A stretch of 64,000 nt of DNA, from assembly GCF_005239225.2 (NCBI RefSeq), contig NC_133289.1, positions 12,074,889 to 12,138,888 of the forward strand. Direction: 5' to 3'. The notes below the pieces were generated by a model. The model was not told where the DNA came from. It saw nothing but the letters and a program-made list of their open reading frames with translations, and did no database searches. This document shows positions 36,451 to 50,700 of the stretch, in pieces. This stretch comes from Populus alba (Eukaryota > Streptophyta > Magnoliopsida > Malpighiales > Salicaceae). Position numbers and translations under genes: made by a program. How positions within the stretch are numbered: position 1 is the first letter of the stretch; every line of letters starts with the position of its first letter.

Positions 36451-39400
36451 ATGTTATCCACATTATTCGAAGATGAAGTGAAAACAAAATTAACTTGACT
36501 TTTCAAATATTCTTCCTTTCTAGGCAAATCGCAAATACGTGTGTTATTGTATCTGTATAAAACTTGAGTACGTGTATGCACACGCAAGGACGTAACTATA
36601 TATGTATAATGGGGTGCATCCAGCGAGGCAGTGAGCAGCCAAGGATTGAATAGAAAAACTGAAGAAGGCATGGGGCCTCGTCGGCAGATTATAGACCATG
36701 TTCCCGTGAAGGTGTCCCTTACTCACCGAACCACCAGCCACCTGCTGCATCTCACCAAAACGACCACAAAACTCAAATTTTGGCGCCTCCTCGCCTACAA
36801 AATCTTCAACCACTTGTTATATGTCTAAATTTTGTTACTCTTTTGACTTCTGTCCACCTCGTGTATGTTCAGAGAAACCATTGGCCTGTGATAAATTTGA
36901 GCTCAGAATTATCCACCTTGTTCTGGCTGTTGATGAATATGATGGATCAAAACGATAAAACAGTGTTTAATTCCCATTAAAACACAAGCAAATAGTACTA
37001 GAATGACTCCAGTACTTGAGTCCACAGCCTTTTTTCATATTATCTTCATTTTTTCACGAATTAGGACGGTACATTATGGGATAATTAATTCTCATTGATA
37101 AATTAAGGACCCCTAAAATCTTACTTAATTATGAAAAGGATGAAATGATTATGTTATTAATCATTCTTCCTTATGCTAAGCCCTTTAAATTAGCAACCAG
37201 TCCACAGGCTTATGCACAAGTCATGCAATTATCAAGTGATACATCCTTGTGTTTATCCTCCATCATGCAAGATACGGCACTCTTTTAGATATGATCCAAT
37301 CGATCTGGGATTGGCTGTCTCGCTAGAAAATCTTTCATTAAAATTAAGTTGTAATTAATTAAATCAACTTGGATCTGCTTGTAGCTTTAAGGGTGACAGA
37401 GTCTATGATATATATTCATGTCTATGTAAAACCAGCAGATCTAGCTCGCTAACATTTCCAAAACCGGAGCTTCTGAAAATGCTGTTGGCGTGCTACTTGT
37501 CGAATTGAATTCGCGCAAACGTTCATACTGAGTAAACAGTTCATGACCACAGACAGGATATGCATGAATCCTGCTCTCCACACCATTGATTTTCTTATAT
37601 ATAATCAACATGAAAGATAAAACGAATATTCACAGGAATTCTAGACAGCTAGTGTAAACTATATATATATATATATATATATATTCAAAATTAAGCTACA
37701 ATAACTATATATAGCTATATGCATGCGTCCATAAATCTTTGGCTCGGCCTATCATAAATCTTCTGCAGATGGGATCAACTGGGGTTTCATTCTATTCTAT
37801 ATATGGAATAGCATCCATGCACGTGGAGCTGTCCCATTCACGTGCCATGGACTCTACACGCAAGATTTGCTCATTTGGACTGGTTCCGACCAACACGTGT
37901 CTCTAAGGCCTTGGTCTGAGACTCAGTTTATTTTTCCCATGTTCCATGTCATTCTGCAATTTGCTACTTTCTATAAAAAAAAGAAAAGAGAAACCTTTGG
38001 ATTGGTAAATCGAGTATCGAGAGGGGAACAGCCATCACTGTGATCCATGTTTAATATTCGACTTATTAGCTACCATCTTCAGGCATTATTCTCTTTTGAG
38101 GTCCATACGATTCCGGCCATCTTTTTGTTTACTCTAAGCAATCGATCTCTCCTCTCGATCATTTCCCAAAAGAAACTGTCACTCATCTCTATATAAGATT
38201 AATTAATTTGCGTGATGAGGATTGGTTAATGTTTATATAATATTTATCTCTAACCGTCATCTATTTTTATGTAAACTGTGTTTTTCCTTCTTCTTTTTCT
38301 AAACCATGTAATTGTTTATTCAGTGATTGTTATTGTTTCTACAGTGATTGTACCCCCCATTGAGCCCGAACCTTTTGGATTGGAGATCAATAATGCTATG
38401 ATCATGCTAAACTGTAGACGTTTTTCATCTTTTAAACTATATATATGTTCTATATTCGGGCACTCTTGTATGGTGCAGGGAGAAATACTTTGCTTATGGA
38501 GATTTTAAGTGAATTCTACATGGCAGTCAATACAATCTTTTAGTTTTTTTTTCCTAGTTTGATTGTATAAAGTAAACCATTACTTCACCTATTTGTATCA
38601 TCTTATAGATATATATTCATTAAAAATAAAAAATAAAAAAGATGGGAAAAAAAATCTTGAAAAAAACCCTCGAAACGTTTGAGAATTAAAGGAAAGTAAC
38701 AGACTGAGTATCCATTAATACAGAATTAATTTGAATGACAATTAACATTACCAGTATATATTTTGTCTTTGACAACAATGAAGACCCGATGAAACAGTAT
38801 CCCATGATCCATCCATATGTTTTAATTACCATGCCAATGCCAAATATTTCCTTCATTTGGATAAGAATTCCGGAGATGAAAAGGAGGATAATATCGAGGA
38901 ATATCAGAACTTGAGTTGAGATCTGTTGCTTAATCTTCCGAGTAACACAAGTACTGAAACCGAAACTTCTTGTCCAGGAGCTCAAGGCGGTTGCAATTAC
39001 AAATGTTTGGCGGTAATTCAAATATACCCCGAATTACTATGCTTCTCATAGGACTATCAAGAAACTAAAATAAATAGTATACTCGCTCTGAGCATGTGGT
39101 CTGCTTGAGATCAAGCCTGGGAGTTCTCTAATCAAGTTCATCGAGATGCAAGGTCTTTGTTTTGACCGAGAAAATCTGAAATTTCAATTCAAACAACGAT
39201 GTGAATTTTGATTTTAGACTTTTAAGGTTTTGGTCTGATCTATTTTTGGAAACCTCATCACACTGTCCCAAAATGGAAAGCAGCCTACATTACTCTATCT
39301 AGTTAAATTTGTAATTAACACGTGAGGGAGACAGATATGGTGGCCTAATAGGGGAAATGATCGTGGAATTCAAGAAAGAAATAAGAAAATAATGATGATA

Positions 39401-39798
39401 CACTATGCAGTACGTATTTAATCAGTATTTTCCCGCGTTGTAAAGTGCTCTGCAATTAATTTAATGAACAATAATATCCAGCTTTTCTAGTTCAGTACAG
39501 GAAGGAGGGGTACAGGCCAATGAAGGTCCAAGAACATCTCTTTCTCCGTTTCCACAAATTCTTTCTTCATTTTATAAAGAAACTAAAAATAAATAAATTA
39601 TCTTTTACTTTGGATCATCATGCGTGAAACAACGGATAATTACTGTACAATTGCATCTGTCTTTTCTTTCTCTTTTTCCCTTCGAAAAAGTATACAACTG
39701 TCATTGAATTTTATTCTTTTCAATTCCTTCCTCTCACACTATATTGGCAATTTTTTAATATAATTTATCTTAATTTGCTTGTTCTAATATATTTCAAG
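36451..39798. other. Intergenic, mixed composition, no supported gene
   Basis: Less AT-rich than its neighbours, yet no gene is supported. A minus-strand ORF at 36544-36813 (89 codons) and another at 38686-39021 (111 codons) lack recognisable motifs. Three G-boxes (CACGTG) lie at 37820, 37839 and 37894, about 300 bases before a TATATAA near 38192. A (TA)n tract is near 37660. An unrecognised gene or non-coding RNA is possible. Confidence 0.35.
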
Positions 39799-40560
39799 CA
39801 CAGTTTTACAACCCGGACCGGCCGGCGGGTCGACCTGGGACTCGGCTAACCCAGACCTGGGACTAGTCCAAGTGGAGATAAAAATCCGTTTGGGAGTTGG
39901 CTCGGTGAAACCCTGTCTATTTTTTTATATTAGTAGCCATTAAATAACGTCGTTTTGGCCTTTTAAAAGGCCAAAACACTGGAGAGGAATAAAGTAAAAT
40001 TGGGGACAGATGAAAACCTAATTAATGAAAGATGAAATCAATTTGAATTAACAAAACAAAAGATAAGGAGCAGAAGACATCTTAACTTTTGATCACTGTT
40101 GTTTCTCTACGAAAAAGATTTGAATCTCCTTCTTTCACTCTCTGTTTTCTTTATGGGCAACTAATCGAGGGCTCAAAAGCTTTCGCTTCTTAGACTTTAT
40201 CCTCCATCACAATCATGAGAGCCTGGTTTCAGCAGGAGGGTCCCAACTTCTGGTCCACCCCAAGAGCTCTACCAACCAAGCATGTACATCTGCACGCGAT
40301 TCACCATAGGCTCCTGGCCATGAGCACATAAGCAACAAATGAAAATGCCCTTTCCACCTCTTTTTGAATATATTTGATTACAAAGAAACTGCAGGAAAAT
40401 GATGGTATTAAGCTTATTGGTTAGAGAAACTGTACAGTCACTACAGTGTTTCTGATATTATTTTTTTTTGGGTTGAACCAAGTCAACTGGGGTCAACCTA
40501 TCTGACCCGTAACCCGATCACTTGACTGAGTCAATAACCGAGTCGAGTTTCAAAACTATG
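39799..40560. mobile_element. Non-autonomous TIR element, possibly hAT type
   Basis: The left end CACAGTTTTACAACCCGG and the reverse complement of the right end CATAGTTTTGAAACTCGA match as inverted repeats; both are followed inward by GGGTC-, GACC- and ACCCGG-type motifs. Flanks ATTTCAAG (39791-39798) and ATTTTAGG (40561-40568) agree at six of eight bases, which would suit an 8-bp hAT duplication. No transposase is present. This type of end is common in poplar. Confidence 0.6.
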
Positions 40561-41035
40561 ATTTTAGGTATTGTGAAACATCCTGGCACTAAATTAATGG
40601 TTGAATTTTGGGTTATAATTTAAAAAAAAAAAACAAAACAAGGACTAAACTTGACTAAAAGAGAAACCCTTTTTGTTTTTTTAATGTTCATGGGTGTCAA
40701 AAATAGTAATGAAGTCGCTGAAAATTTTATTTTTCTAAATTTCATCCATTTTATTTTAGTATTGTGCATTTAACATCGTAAACTTTATTTTTTAGGTTTC
40801 AGTCCCTATGTTAAGACTGGAGAAAGAAAATTATTAAAAGAAAAGGTGAGAAAAGATAAAGGGTTCGATCGGTTACATTCCAACCACAAAAGAGCTAATA
40901 TTGGTATCAATAGGCTTGTTTTGGTGATAAGAGTTTAATAAAGGTGGCTTTTTCTTAGAATATGTTGGAAAAAGTAGATCCCGACACCAATAAAGTCATT
41001 TTTTATTTGGCTAGATTTTTATGTTGAGAGTGATA

Positions 41036-41250
41036 GCATGTTTGGAAACATAACGCAATTCATGTTCTCTTAAATTTTGAAAGTTTTTATTTTTTTTTTT
41101 TGCTAATTTTTTTTAATATTTTTAAATTAGATGTGCTGATCTTAAAATAATTTTTTTAAAATTAAAAAAAATATATTATTTTAATGTATTTCTAAGCAAA
41201 AAAAAAATTTGAACCACAACCGCTACCACAATATCAAATATACTCTAAAT
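41036..41250. mobile_element. Short TIR element, same family as 36232
   Basis: Contains ATGTTTGGAAACATAACGC at the left, then TTTAAATTAGATGTGCTGAT, ATTATTTTAATGTATTTCTA and a right end with GAACCACAACCGCTACCACA. The order of blocks is that of the complementary strand of the 36232 copy. Confidence 0.5.
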
Positions 41251-41743
41251 GGTGTTTTGGGGTTTGAAAATAGATTTATTGACGTTTCTAAGATGTTTTG
41301 GTGTGTTTTTGAACCAACGAGTGAAAACAAAATTGAAAAAAAAAAACTAGGCAGCAAGCCTAGTGTAACACCATGAGCTTTTTATTATAATTTCTACTAT
41401 AAATACTTATCATATACATGTGAAGTGGGGTAAATGTTTTTTTTTTTTTTAAAATGAACAAAGTCTCCCTTATGCATGCACTTCATATGTACAAAGTTTT
41501 TCATTAGAATTTAAAGGATTCATATAATTTTAATGAAATTTCAGTAGAGATTTCCTTGCATGGAGCTCTTTCCAAAATAACTTCCCACTATTAAATACCT
41601 ACATAACATAATCACAATCCCAAAACCATATACGAATTATACAACCAATGCTTATGGCCAACCTCAAGCATACCCCCTGGACACATAATTTATCAATCGC
41701 AATATTTTTCATGTTTATATACTAGTATAATTTTTGCCAATTT

Positions 41744-41780
<37 letters not shown>

Positions 41781-44639
41781 TTTTATGCAGTACAACCCAT
41801 AATAATTAATAAACTTTAATAATTTCACATTATTATAGATTTAATATATACATTCAGTTTAACTACAATCAAAACAATAATTATAAAAAATTCACCTAAC
41901 TCAAAACTATGTAGACCTAAAAATAAGGTCTACTACAGTGGTAGATAAAACAGACTTGAAATATATTATAAAATAGATATTCATTAATCACATATAAATA
42001 TAATATGATTTAGGTGTACACACAACTATAATATTTTATTTTCATTTAAATGAATCATTTATAACCAAAACTCCATCATTACTACTAGCAACATAATTTC
42101 TTTCATTGTGAAAATCTCAACATTATGTAACTATTCATTGTCAAACACAATTGATTTAATATTATACCATTAGTCTTTGCCAATGTCATTGATTTTAATT
42201 TTATCATAATTTATCTCTATTAATGCAGTCGACATTAATATATATTTATTATTTTTTTTATATGATTGACTCTAATATATATTAGTAGTCTTTATCCAAT
42301 GGATGACTTAAACATACAAATACTTAGTCTTTGTCCAAATAGCTGCAGTAAATACATAATCAATGAGTCTTCATCCAAACAACCGACTTAAGTACACAAT
42401 TAATTATTCTCTTTTCAAATGACCAGTTTATATATATAGATATATATATATATATAAACAATCGACTATAATACATATAAATACCTATTCTCCATCCAAT
42501 TAGCTGACTATTGTTTTGGCACAATTTTTCTTTGTAATCCATTTCCAAAACTTTTTTCACATATGAAAAGCATTTCTAACTAGGACATCTATTAATTAAA
42601 AATGTAAGGTGATGAGCATTTACGTGTCTCTCCAGTAGCATGAGCTCCCCTAGATGTCGATCCAATCTTATATGTCCTTCTTGATTTTAAAGGAAACACC
42701 TCTAATTAGTACTCAATTTATTCTCAATTCATTATTGATGCTTATCCAAACACATCTTTATTCTTTTACTTTACTAATTCAAGATTCACATACAATCCTC
42801 TCTTCTTCTTCTTCTTTTTTTTTACCAAAATCACTCATCCAATACATATACTTTCTATTTTTCCATTTTACCAAATTATCAATAAGACATAGCACACCTA
42901 ACCATTTAAATTATCTCTCAAACACTTTCTAACCTCACCGCATTATTTAACACAGACATTTACACAATTTATCAAATCCATACTTTTATCTTTCAACATT
43001 TCCAAGCATAATCCAATATCTTGACGTTTTATCTCACATGAATCACATATATGCTTGAAACACAATCTCATTAACATAACAATCAAATTCAAGCATAATA
43101 TTACCCTTTAAAATATAAAGCTTACATGAATTAGTCAACTTTTTCACTATTTAATCCACAAAACCAATATTAACTATCATATTTATTCCACATTAAACTA
43201 ATTCAACCTAATCCTGAACATTCCTAAATGTTATTAATTTAATCACATTTCTAATTTCGTCTGCATTTCCTAATTATGGTCGGCTATTTGCATGATGGGC
43301 CTTTAATTTCTTTAGTTAAATCCTTAATCATTTAATACACATCATAATTCATCAACAATTAACACAAGTTCATTCTTCTTCAAACAAATCACATAAACTT
43401 TAAAATATCTAAATTTGAAAATTTTCAATCTCCTAAATAAAATAAGCAAAAAAAAAAAAAGGATATAACTGAAAAGAACATCTTACCAATGCTCATTAAC
43501 CCAATTTGAAAGCTCTTTTACAACAATTTCAAGAGTTTCCTCTTCTCTTTCAAATCCCAAATTTCCTCAATCTAAACATCCAAGCTCTCTCTTTCTCTCT
43601 CGAAGTTTTTTTCTCTACTTTGATTTGATTTTTCTTTACTAGCAATCGCCTAAACCAATTTCATGCCATTTAATTTGGGTGGAAATGATGATGATAAAGA
43701 AGAAGAAAAAGAAGAAACAAAATCCCAACTCCCTCTACCTCCATCATGCCATCGTTATCCTCTTTAAAAAGAGAAGGGAATTTTTTGTTTTAAATTATAA
43801 AGATAGTACTCTTAATTGTTCTACATGTTATCCCAATTAAATATCTCACTGCCGATACTTTCACTTATCAATAAAATTTTTATTTCATCTTAGTTTTTAA
43901 CTAATAAGAAATCTTAACCTCTATTTATAAACATTTTTTTCTCTAAATTTAATATATTTTGGTCTAACATTACACTACTTAACATGGGTTTACACATTAC
44001 CTTCCAATCTCATATGAAACTAGGTTTCTTCTCTAAGGTTGGCCTGAGCACCTAGTTATTTTGTTAAACATTCCTTAACAATGTTTTTTTTTAAAAAAAT
44101 ATTTTGGAATTTAATTGTCTTTAAATAAATTTATTGAAATAATGTTTAAGGAACTATCAAATTATATCATTGTTTTTGAGAATCTTAGTGCTTTTATTGT
44201 AGTATTAGCAATTGCTTTTATGAATAACTATGTATTAATTAACCAAATATGTGGAATATTTAAAAACAATTTCTCATTAATATTGAATGAGAATAAAATA
44301 TTTTTTTATTTTTTATAGTTTTTATATGATTTTCTTATATTTATTATTGTTAATTTTTTTCATATAGTTGCATAAAAATGATCAATTCTTGATTTAAAAA
44401 ACAATTAATTAAAACTTATTTTCATGGTCATTATAACTTTTTACTTAAATAATAATGCTTCTAAAAAAACAAGCGAAATACATGAGTAAAGAAATGAAGT
44501 TTTTGATTAAAAGATATATTTTTATTTTTAATTCAAATTATTAAAATCTTTGTAAATATTGTTTTTATCTCTATTACTTTTTATTGAATAAACCATGCTA
44601 GTAATGAAAATATGTTAATATAAAAAATACATGAATAAG
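41251..44639. other. AT-rich intergenic DNA
   Basis: No supported gene. A (TA)n tract lies at 41748-41777 and another near 42430. Small ORFs (for example 42654-42932) look random. Confidence 0.4.
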
Positions 44640-44760
44640 AAAAAAATAGTTTTTTTTATTAAAATAATTTGAAAACATCAAAAACATACTAATTCAAAGA
44701 AAAAAAATTTTTAAAACTTTTAGAAAGTGATTTTCTACCGCACTGCCAAACGGGGTCTAA
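44640..44760. mobile_element. Short TIR element fragment, same family as 36232
   Basis: Contains TTGAAAACATCAAAAACATA and ends ACCGCACTGCCAAACGGGG, the complement of the family terminus TTTGGCAGTG. The left end is not resolved. Confidence 0.5.
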
Positions 44761-45715
44761 GAAAACAGGCTTGGCCTTTATAGGTCCAAATACCTTATCT
44801 TTTTTTTAATAGGCCAAGCAGCCACCCAACCCAAACATGGCCTTTTTTTTTTTTTTTTTCTTGAAAATATTTTCATCAATTGTAATAAAAATTAATTTAA
44901 AATATATTAAAAATAATATTTTATTAAATATTATTTAATCTTTAATTTGTATTCAAATAAAATTATAGTATTTTTATTATAATATTTGCACCATGTCTTT
45001 TTAATTATTATTATTCTATAATTAAATAAATAAATAAATGAAAACACTTGTTTCATAAAAACAACAATGTTGAGATGATAATGGAGATAGAAAAATGTGT
45101 CCAATAGTGTGTGTAGCTACTATCATATGGATTTGCTTATATGTGAATACAGAAGTCTCAACTTGTCCCTTCTCTCAATTTATATTCAACACAGGCATTT
45201 GCAAATACACCCCAGGGTGCTATCCGGGAGCGGCTTCCTTTTAAATTTGAATTCCAAAAGAAGCGCAGCAGTCACAGAAACAAATGGTTAATTGAGCTAG
45301 AAACTTGAGATTGAATCAGCAGATGTTATCCACAAAAATTGCTGCAGTCCATGCTACAACACTGCTCGTTCTTCTTAACCATGAATTCGAACCTTCTCCA
45401 TGATTTTCAAAACCCTGGAATTATAAAAACCTCAGTTTGAAGCTCTGTTAAGCAGCCTCTCTGAACCAATTGTGTTGCATTCCTGCGCGTAAAGTCTGGT
45501 GCTCAAATTATGCAGTAGCATTTGGACCCATAAATTAATATACCATGTCATCAACTTATTCTATCAGTAACTCTCACCAAATTAAAACAATTCTCCTAAA
45601 CTTTCTATCATTCCTTCTTTCTCCCAGATCTAAAAAAATCACCGTAATAAAATTTCTTGATGGAATTCTTGACCCATTCCACAAAATGATATCACCTTCT
45701 TCAAACCATTTACCT
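44761..45715. other. Intergenic; 3' side of the TBL gene
   Basis: No supported gene. The part next to 45715 is probably the TBL 3' UTR. Confidence 0.4.
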
Positions 45716-48253
45716 TCAAGAATTAATCACTGATGTAGCACTAATATGTGCGAAAAGGATTTCATTCCATGTGTCAGGAACACCAGGCAGACACCAATGC
45801 AAGCAATCATGCACTCCTTTCGCAGCTTTAGTGCTATAATGTGATATGTGACCCTCATCTCTTAGTTGGGATAGAGCTGTTATGTCCAAGAGCTTAACCC
45901 CAGTCCCCTTCACTGCATTTCCAGCACTATAATCACTAGACTCATCTTGCAGTACTTCCTTTCCTATAGACATTGGGGTTGTGTTGTCACAGCTCCCCCC
46001 TGTGTTCCAATCACCATTGACAAAATGCCTAGGTGAGATGCTTCGATAGAAAGCTTTCAAGTGTGGATGTTTTGGAAGCTGAGAATTCACCCAATTGACA
46101 ATGCTATGGATAGTGAAGTTTTTGGCATCCCCAATCATTGCTAGTCTCCTGTTGGTATTGGGCATACCCCCCACATACATGACCCAGCGGTTAGCTTTAA
46201 GCTTTCCTCGATTCCAGTGATGCCCTGTGTTCAGAACTAGGACATCTAATTTATGAAGAAATTGACGCAAAAATCCTGGAGGCTGATCGAGATGCATGGC
46301 ATAGTCAGTTTCTGGGTTTGTGGTATTAATAGGTTCCAGGTCACAGAGGCAAGTTGACCAGTAATAAAGGACAGTCGTATTGGTGCTTGAAAACCGATAA
46401 GCCCACCCATTAGGGCGAGTACCTCCATGAGGCATGACGAGTCCATACTCCTTTCCTACATCTATTACATCATGGCTCTCCTTACCACCAGTAATCATGC
46501 ACATTAATGACTGGAACTGCTGTCGGCCCAAAGAGTCTCCAACAAAAGCTAGAGTTTTGTCTCGCATCCTGAATGAGAAATTTATATATTACTTTTAGAA
46601 GCAGCAGAAAGTGAATCAATAATCAGCCTAGATAGCTGACACACAGAGTATGTGAAATGTGAATGCAAAAGTATAATAGCAAGGCTGGGGAGCATTTGAT
46701 GGCATGTGACTCAGGAATTGACAAAAGTTTTGAGCTTCATCAATTTGTTGGTGTTTTTTGAACAGTAAACAGTTGAAGGGGGGGAAATGCATTAGTACCT
46801 TTCTAAGAACTTGGACACTTCAAATTCTTCCATTTGACAATTTTTTGGTTGCCACCGTAGCTTTTCATAGGCAAAATCCTTGCGCTGCATCAAGCGGCAG
46901 GCCCACATATGTGACAGCCATTTATTACAATGAAATCCAGAATATAAAGGCCGGCGATTATCTAAAACCCATTTTCCTTTTGCATAGTTACAGCCTGAAG
47001 GATAAGATGAGATGAGAATCAGCATCTGGTAATATGCATGCTAAGACATCTCAGAGACATGCGACTTCAAAATTCAAAAAAAAAAAATAAGTTGTATCAA
47101 AATTATCTCTGCATCAGCACTCAAGCCTCCCAAGAATTCACCATGGAACCGACTTGAATGTTAAATGTTCAATATGGCACAAGAATAATTGCATCTCAAG
47201 GATTTGATGGTTATGAATTTATTAGTTATAAGGAGTAGACAGAGGATAACCCATGTGAATACAAACATTCATTTTCAATTCATCAGAGAGTATATTGTTA
47301 TTACCCGGAATTAGTAGCAGCACACGTGTTATAATTTTTCCAATATATAGCTATCATGCAGTGACCAATTTTGGATCACTTCCAGAATGTGCAGCTAAAA
47401 ACTTGACAGAGTACAACTTGAAAAGGAGAAATAAATCTCTTTTGAGGCATCCATCAATGACTTCAAAAACTAATCAACTAGACATTGATCAGACAGGACA
47501 CTCAACATGATGTCTTAATAAAAGTTGCATTGTGAAGGCAACGATCTATGCCGATGATCATACATGCCATTTTTGGCAGCACACATTTAACATCTTATTC
47601 AAGGTAGATTTAAGTTAGAACAAAGCATGTAGGAACCAGATTGTATTCATGCATGTATTACCTTGATCATTAACATTCTCATTATATTGTTCCTTCCCGG
47701 TGGTAGAGCTTGTATTTTCAGAACGCTCTGGTGGTGGTGCAAACTCCATAAATTGCACATCTGTTTTCAGTTCCATTTTCTGGTCATGCTTCACTTCTGC
47801 TTCTACCAAACCTGTAGAAGTTTCTGCAGTGCCATTTCTTCCTACTGTCAGGACAGGCTGATTGTCTTTATCTTCTGTTTAAGAAAACATCTTTAGAACA
47901 ACATCTATATATCATAAGTCCTAGCATGCAAACATATAGACAAACAGTAAAAAATTCCCATGAAATTCAAGAGAGAATCCAGCAAGATAAAGTTAGTAAT
48001 AACAATATACTTGTTCAGAAGATCTATCACAACTAACAAAATGGAATGCCCATTAGGATTTGAAAAGCAAAGTAATCAATCTTCCCACAGACCGAAGCAT
48101 ACCTGGCGAAAGTTGTAGAAGACTATTAGGCGGGAGGAAGGCGGTTAGAAGCGGAGTTCTCTGCCATGCCCATACAAGAACAGTTGCACACACAAGAACA
48201 ATGAGCAGAAGAGAGAATGATGTACTCTTGAATATTGAAAACCCTGCTTTCAT
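45716..48253 (-). CDS. TRICHOME BIREFRINGENCE-LIKE (TBL) protein
   Basis: TBL proteins are Golgi membrane enzymes or partners that O-acetylate cell-wall polysaccharides (family knowledge). Coding exons on the minus strand: 48253-48103, 47874-47662, 46994-46799 and 46568-45716; the frame closes to 470 residues. Seen in order: a short cytosolic end; one signal anchor (residues 13-30, [18 protein letters not shown]); a low-complexity acidic stem; a TBL domain from about residue 123 ([19 protein letters not shown], later [20 protein letters not shown]); then the esterase-like domain with GDS ([12 protein letters not shown], Ser199) and DxxH (DCLHWCLPG, Asp441 and His444). All catalytic-motif residues are present, so an active enzyme is likely. 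By its motifs it looks closest to the TBL13-16 group; the acceptor polysaccharide cannot be inferred from sequence alone. Confidence 0.92.
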
Positions 48254-50700
48254 CCTATCCTCCTACATGCAATTTGGACTTGTTCAAAGACAAAACTTAA
48301 CAATAATAACTGATCAAAGATCCAAACTTCAGGTTCTTGGGGGCAATCTTGATAATCTTAGTTCAAGACCAAACAGCACACACTACAAGAAAAAGCTCGT
48401 CTCAAGAACAGATAGCAAATGACATCTACCGATCAAAACAATAAAAAAAGAGATCATAATAACTAATTAAAACCCTATGCTATGAATTGATAATCATTAT
48501 GAAAATAAAATTTAAGTTATATCACAATAAGATTAAACGAAAATACATTATCCATTTATTTAATTAGTTAACTAATACCTGATCGTAAGATTTGTTTTGT
48601 TGCCAGTAAGAATAAAGTATATTCAAAGAAAGGCAAGGGCAGGTGGTTTTTAAGAGGAGGAAGAAGAAATAAAATATATATGAAATTGGAAATCTGATGT
48701 TTGATGGTACGGTGTCGACGTTGACTTTTGTCGTCTTCTTATTTATTTACACCAGAGCAGGCCGCGGACAATTTTATTTATTTTTTCTTGCTTTTTTCGG
48801 GTGGGTTTTGAGTTAATTACAATAATTTATTACTCTAACTTAACGAAGCTAATTAACTAATCCTTCTGGTTGTATAAATTATATTTTTTTAAGTCCCTGT
48901 TCTTTATAATTTTTTGGTTTTTTTTCTTTTTAAAAAATTAAAATAAAGAAAAGAGAGTAGGCAAGCTAGAAACTTTTTATTGAAAAAAGAAGGCATCTTT
49001 GAAAGGAAAAAGAAAATATAATTAAAGATGGTCAATGGTAGTTAATAAACTACTTATAGTAACACGATTTTAATCCCTTATTTCAATTATATTTTAAAAA
49101 AGTATTAAAAATTCATTTTCAACGAAACTCCACCAATTATCAGTCATGCTTTTCAACCTTTTTGTTTATCATTTTCATCTTAACAGAATTTTCAAAAATT
49201 GAAGTTTTGAAAAAAAAATTTTAAAAAGAAACAAAAATCAAGGAAACAAAAAATTAATGAGCATAGTAATAATAAAGGAAGAAAGGATTATGGACTAATA
49301 TAAACATTTCTAACCACTTCTCTATATAATTTAAAGATAAATCGATAAGGCGAGAAATGTGTGAAAGGTTAGAGAATGTGATGGAATACGAGAGAAGAAG
49401 GGTGGACAAGTGAATGTAAAGGAGGAATAAATGAATATTAAGTGTAAAAAAGGGTGAATGGTAGAAAAAATGGAAGAGAAAGTAAAAATAATAATATATA
49501 TGTGCATAAAAAAAAAAGAGAGAGAAATTAGAAGAAAAAAAGGAAAAAAAATAAAACTCGTGATAACCCCTCTTTTCTCATTTCTCTTCACCATCAACGT
49601 CGACCACCACCACCACAGCCACCAACATTATGGATAACCTTTTAAAAGTCAATCAGTCTTTCTCCATGACAACAACTTATTTTCCTCCCATCAAAACAAG
49701 TCATCTCCTTTATTTTTATCACCAATCAGCCTTCCCTTTCACTAACCACCATAGCAACCACTAGTAAAAGAAAATGAAATTGTAACAACCTTTTGAAGCA
49801 AATCCAGCAATAGCCAAACCCGTGGTGGCAACATGGGCAATATAAACAACAATGAATGAAGTGGAAAGAAAAAAAGTTGAAACTTTGGGCGGGCCATCTT
49901 CTTCTGTAAATGGTGGTGTAACTCACCATTGGATATAGAAGGGAAGAAGAAGGAAGAAAAAGAAAAGAAGCAACATATATAATGTTGTGGTTGACGTGCC
50001 TTCACCCTTCACCAATAGGTGTAACTATGCATTATAGCCTTAATAGCTCCTTCATACATGTCTACCATGTGCCGCCATTATCAAAATAGTTCTAGCATCT
50101 TTCGGGCACACCCAACCATTCCAGAAGGTCAATTTCAAACCCCAAATGAACTTTTGAATAATTTTTAACATGTTATTGAATATTATGACAAAATATTTGT
50201 TCAATTTTTTATTATTTTTAATTGATTGTTAATTTAATATGAATGATTGTGAAATATTTGAGGTGTTGGGGTTCACACTTTTATGTGGCAACCCCAAGGA
50301 TATGAGGCCATCAGGGCTTGATTTTTTAAGTGGAATAAAGTTGGAAACAATACTCCGCAATGTGATTGGGAGGATAGGTTGCAACAAGTTTATTTGACAT
50401 GTAATGGTTTAGCTTTGGTGTTGAAATTTTTATGTATATATGTGTGTGTATTTATTTTTGAACAAATAATAAAAATTGTGTCAATGAGTTTTCATCAAAT
50501 TAGAATCACATTTTAATCAAAACTTGGTTTTTAATAGTTAGGTCAACATGTTTTCTAGTTTTTAGGGACTTATATAGGCTTATAGTAGTGTTTTTAACCT
50601 TAATATAAGTTCATCAAGGCATTGATGAGTTTTCATCATGTCAATAACATGTTTCACATGAGATATATAGGTGAACTATAGGTTAAAAGGTTAAAAATGA
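48254..50700. other. TBL promoter side and AT-rich intergenic DNA
   Basis: 48254-48700 is probably 5' UTR and promoter of the TBL gene. No other gene is supported. The minus-strand ORFs at 49331-50005 are Phe- and Ser-rich and arise from GAAA-type tracts. Confidence 0.4.

Noticed and set aside
36637..36655. CAGCCAAGGATTGAATAG, similar to the start of miR169
   Set aside because: Only the first 11 bases agree with the miRNA and no complementary arm for a foldback is visible nearby.
38686..39021. 111-codon minus-strand ORF
   Set aside because: No recognisable family in this or the other two minus frames, and no splice structure that extends it.
48382..48400. CACTACAAGAAAAAGCTCG resembling a CACTA terminus, just upstream of the TBL gene
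   Set aside because: No subterminal repeats, opposite end or target duplication were found, so a chance match in the leader is more likely.
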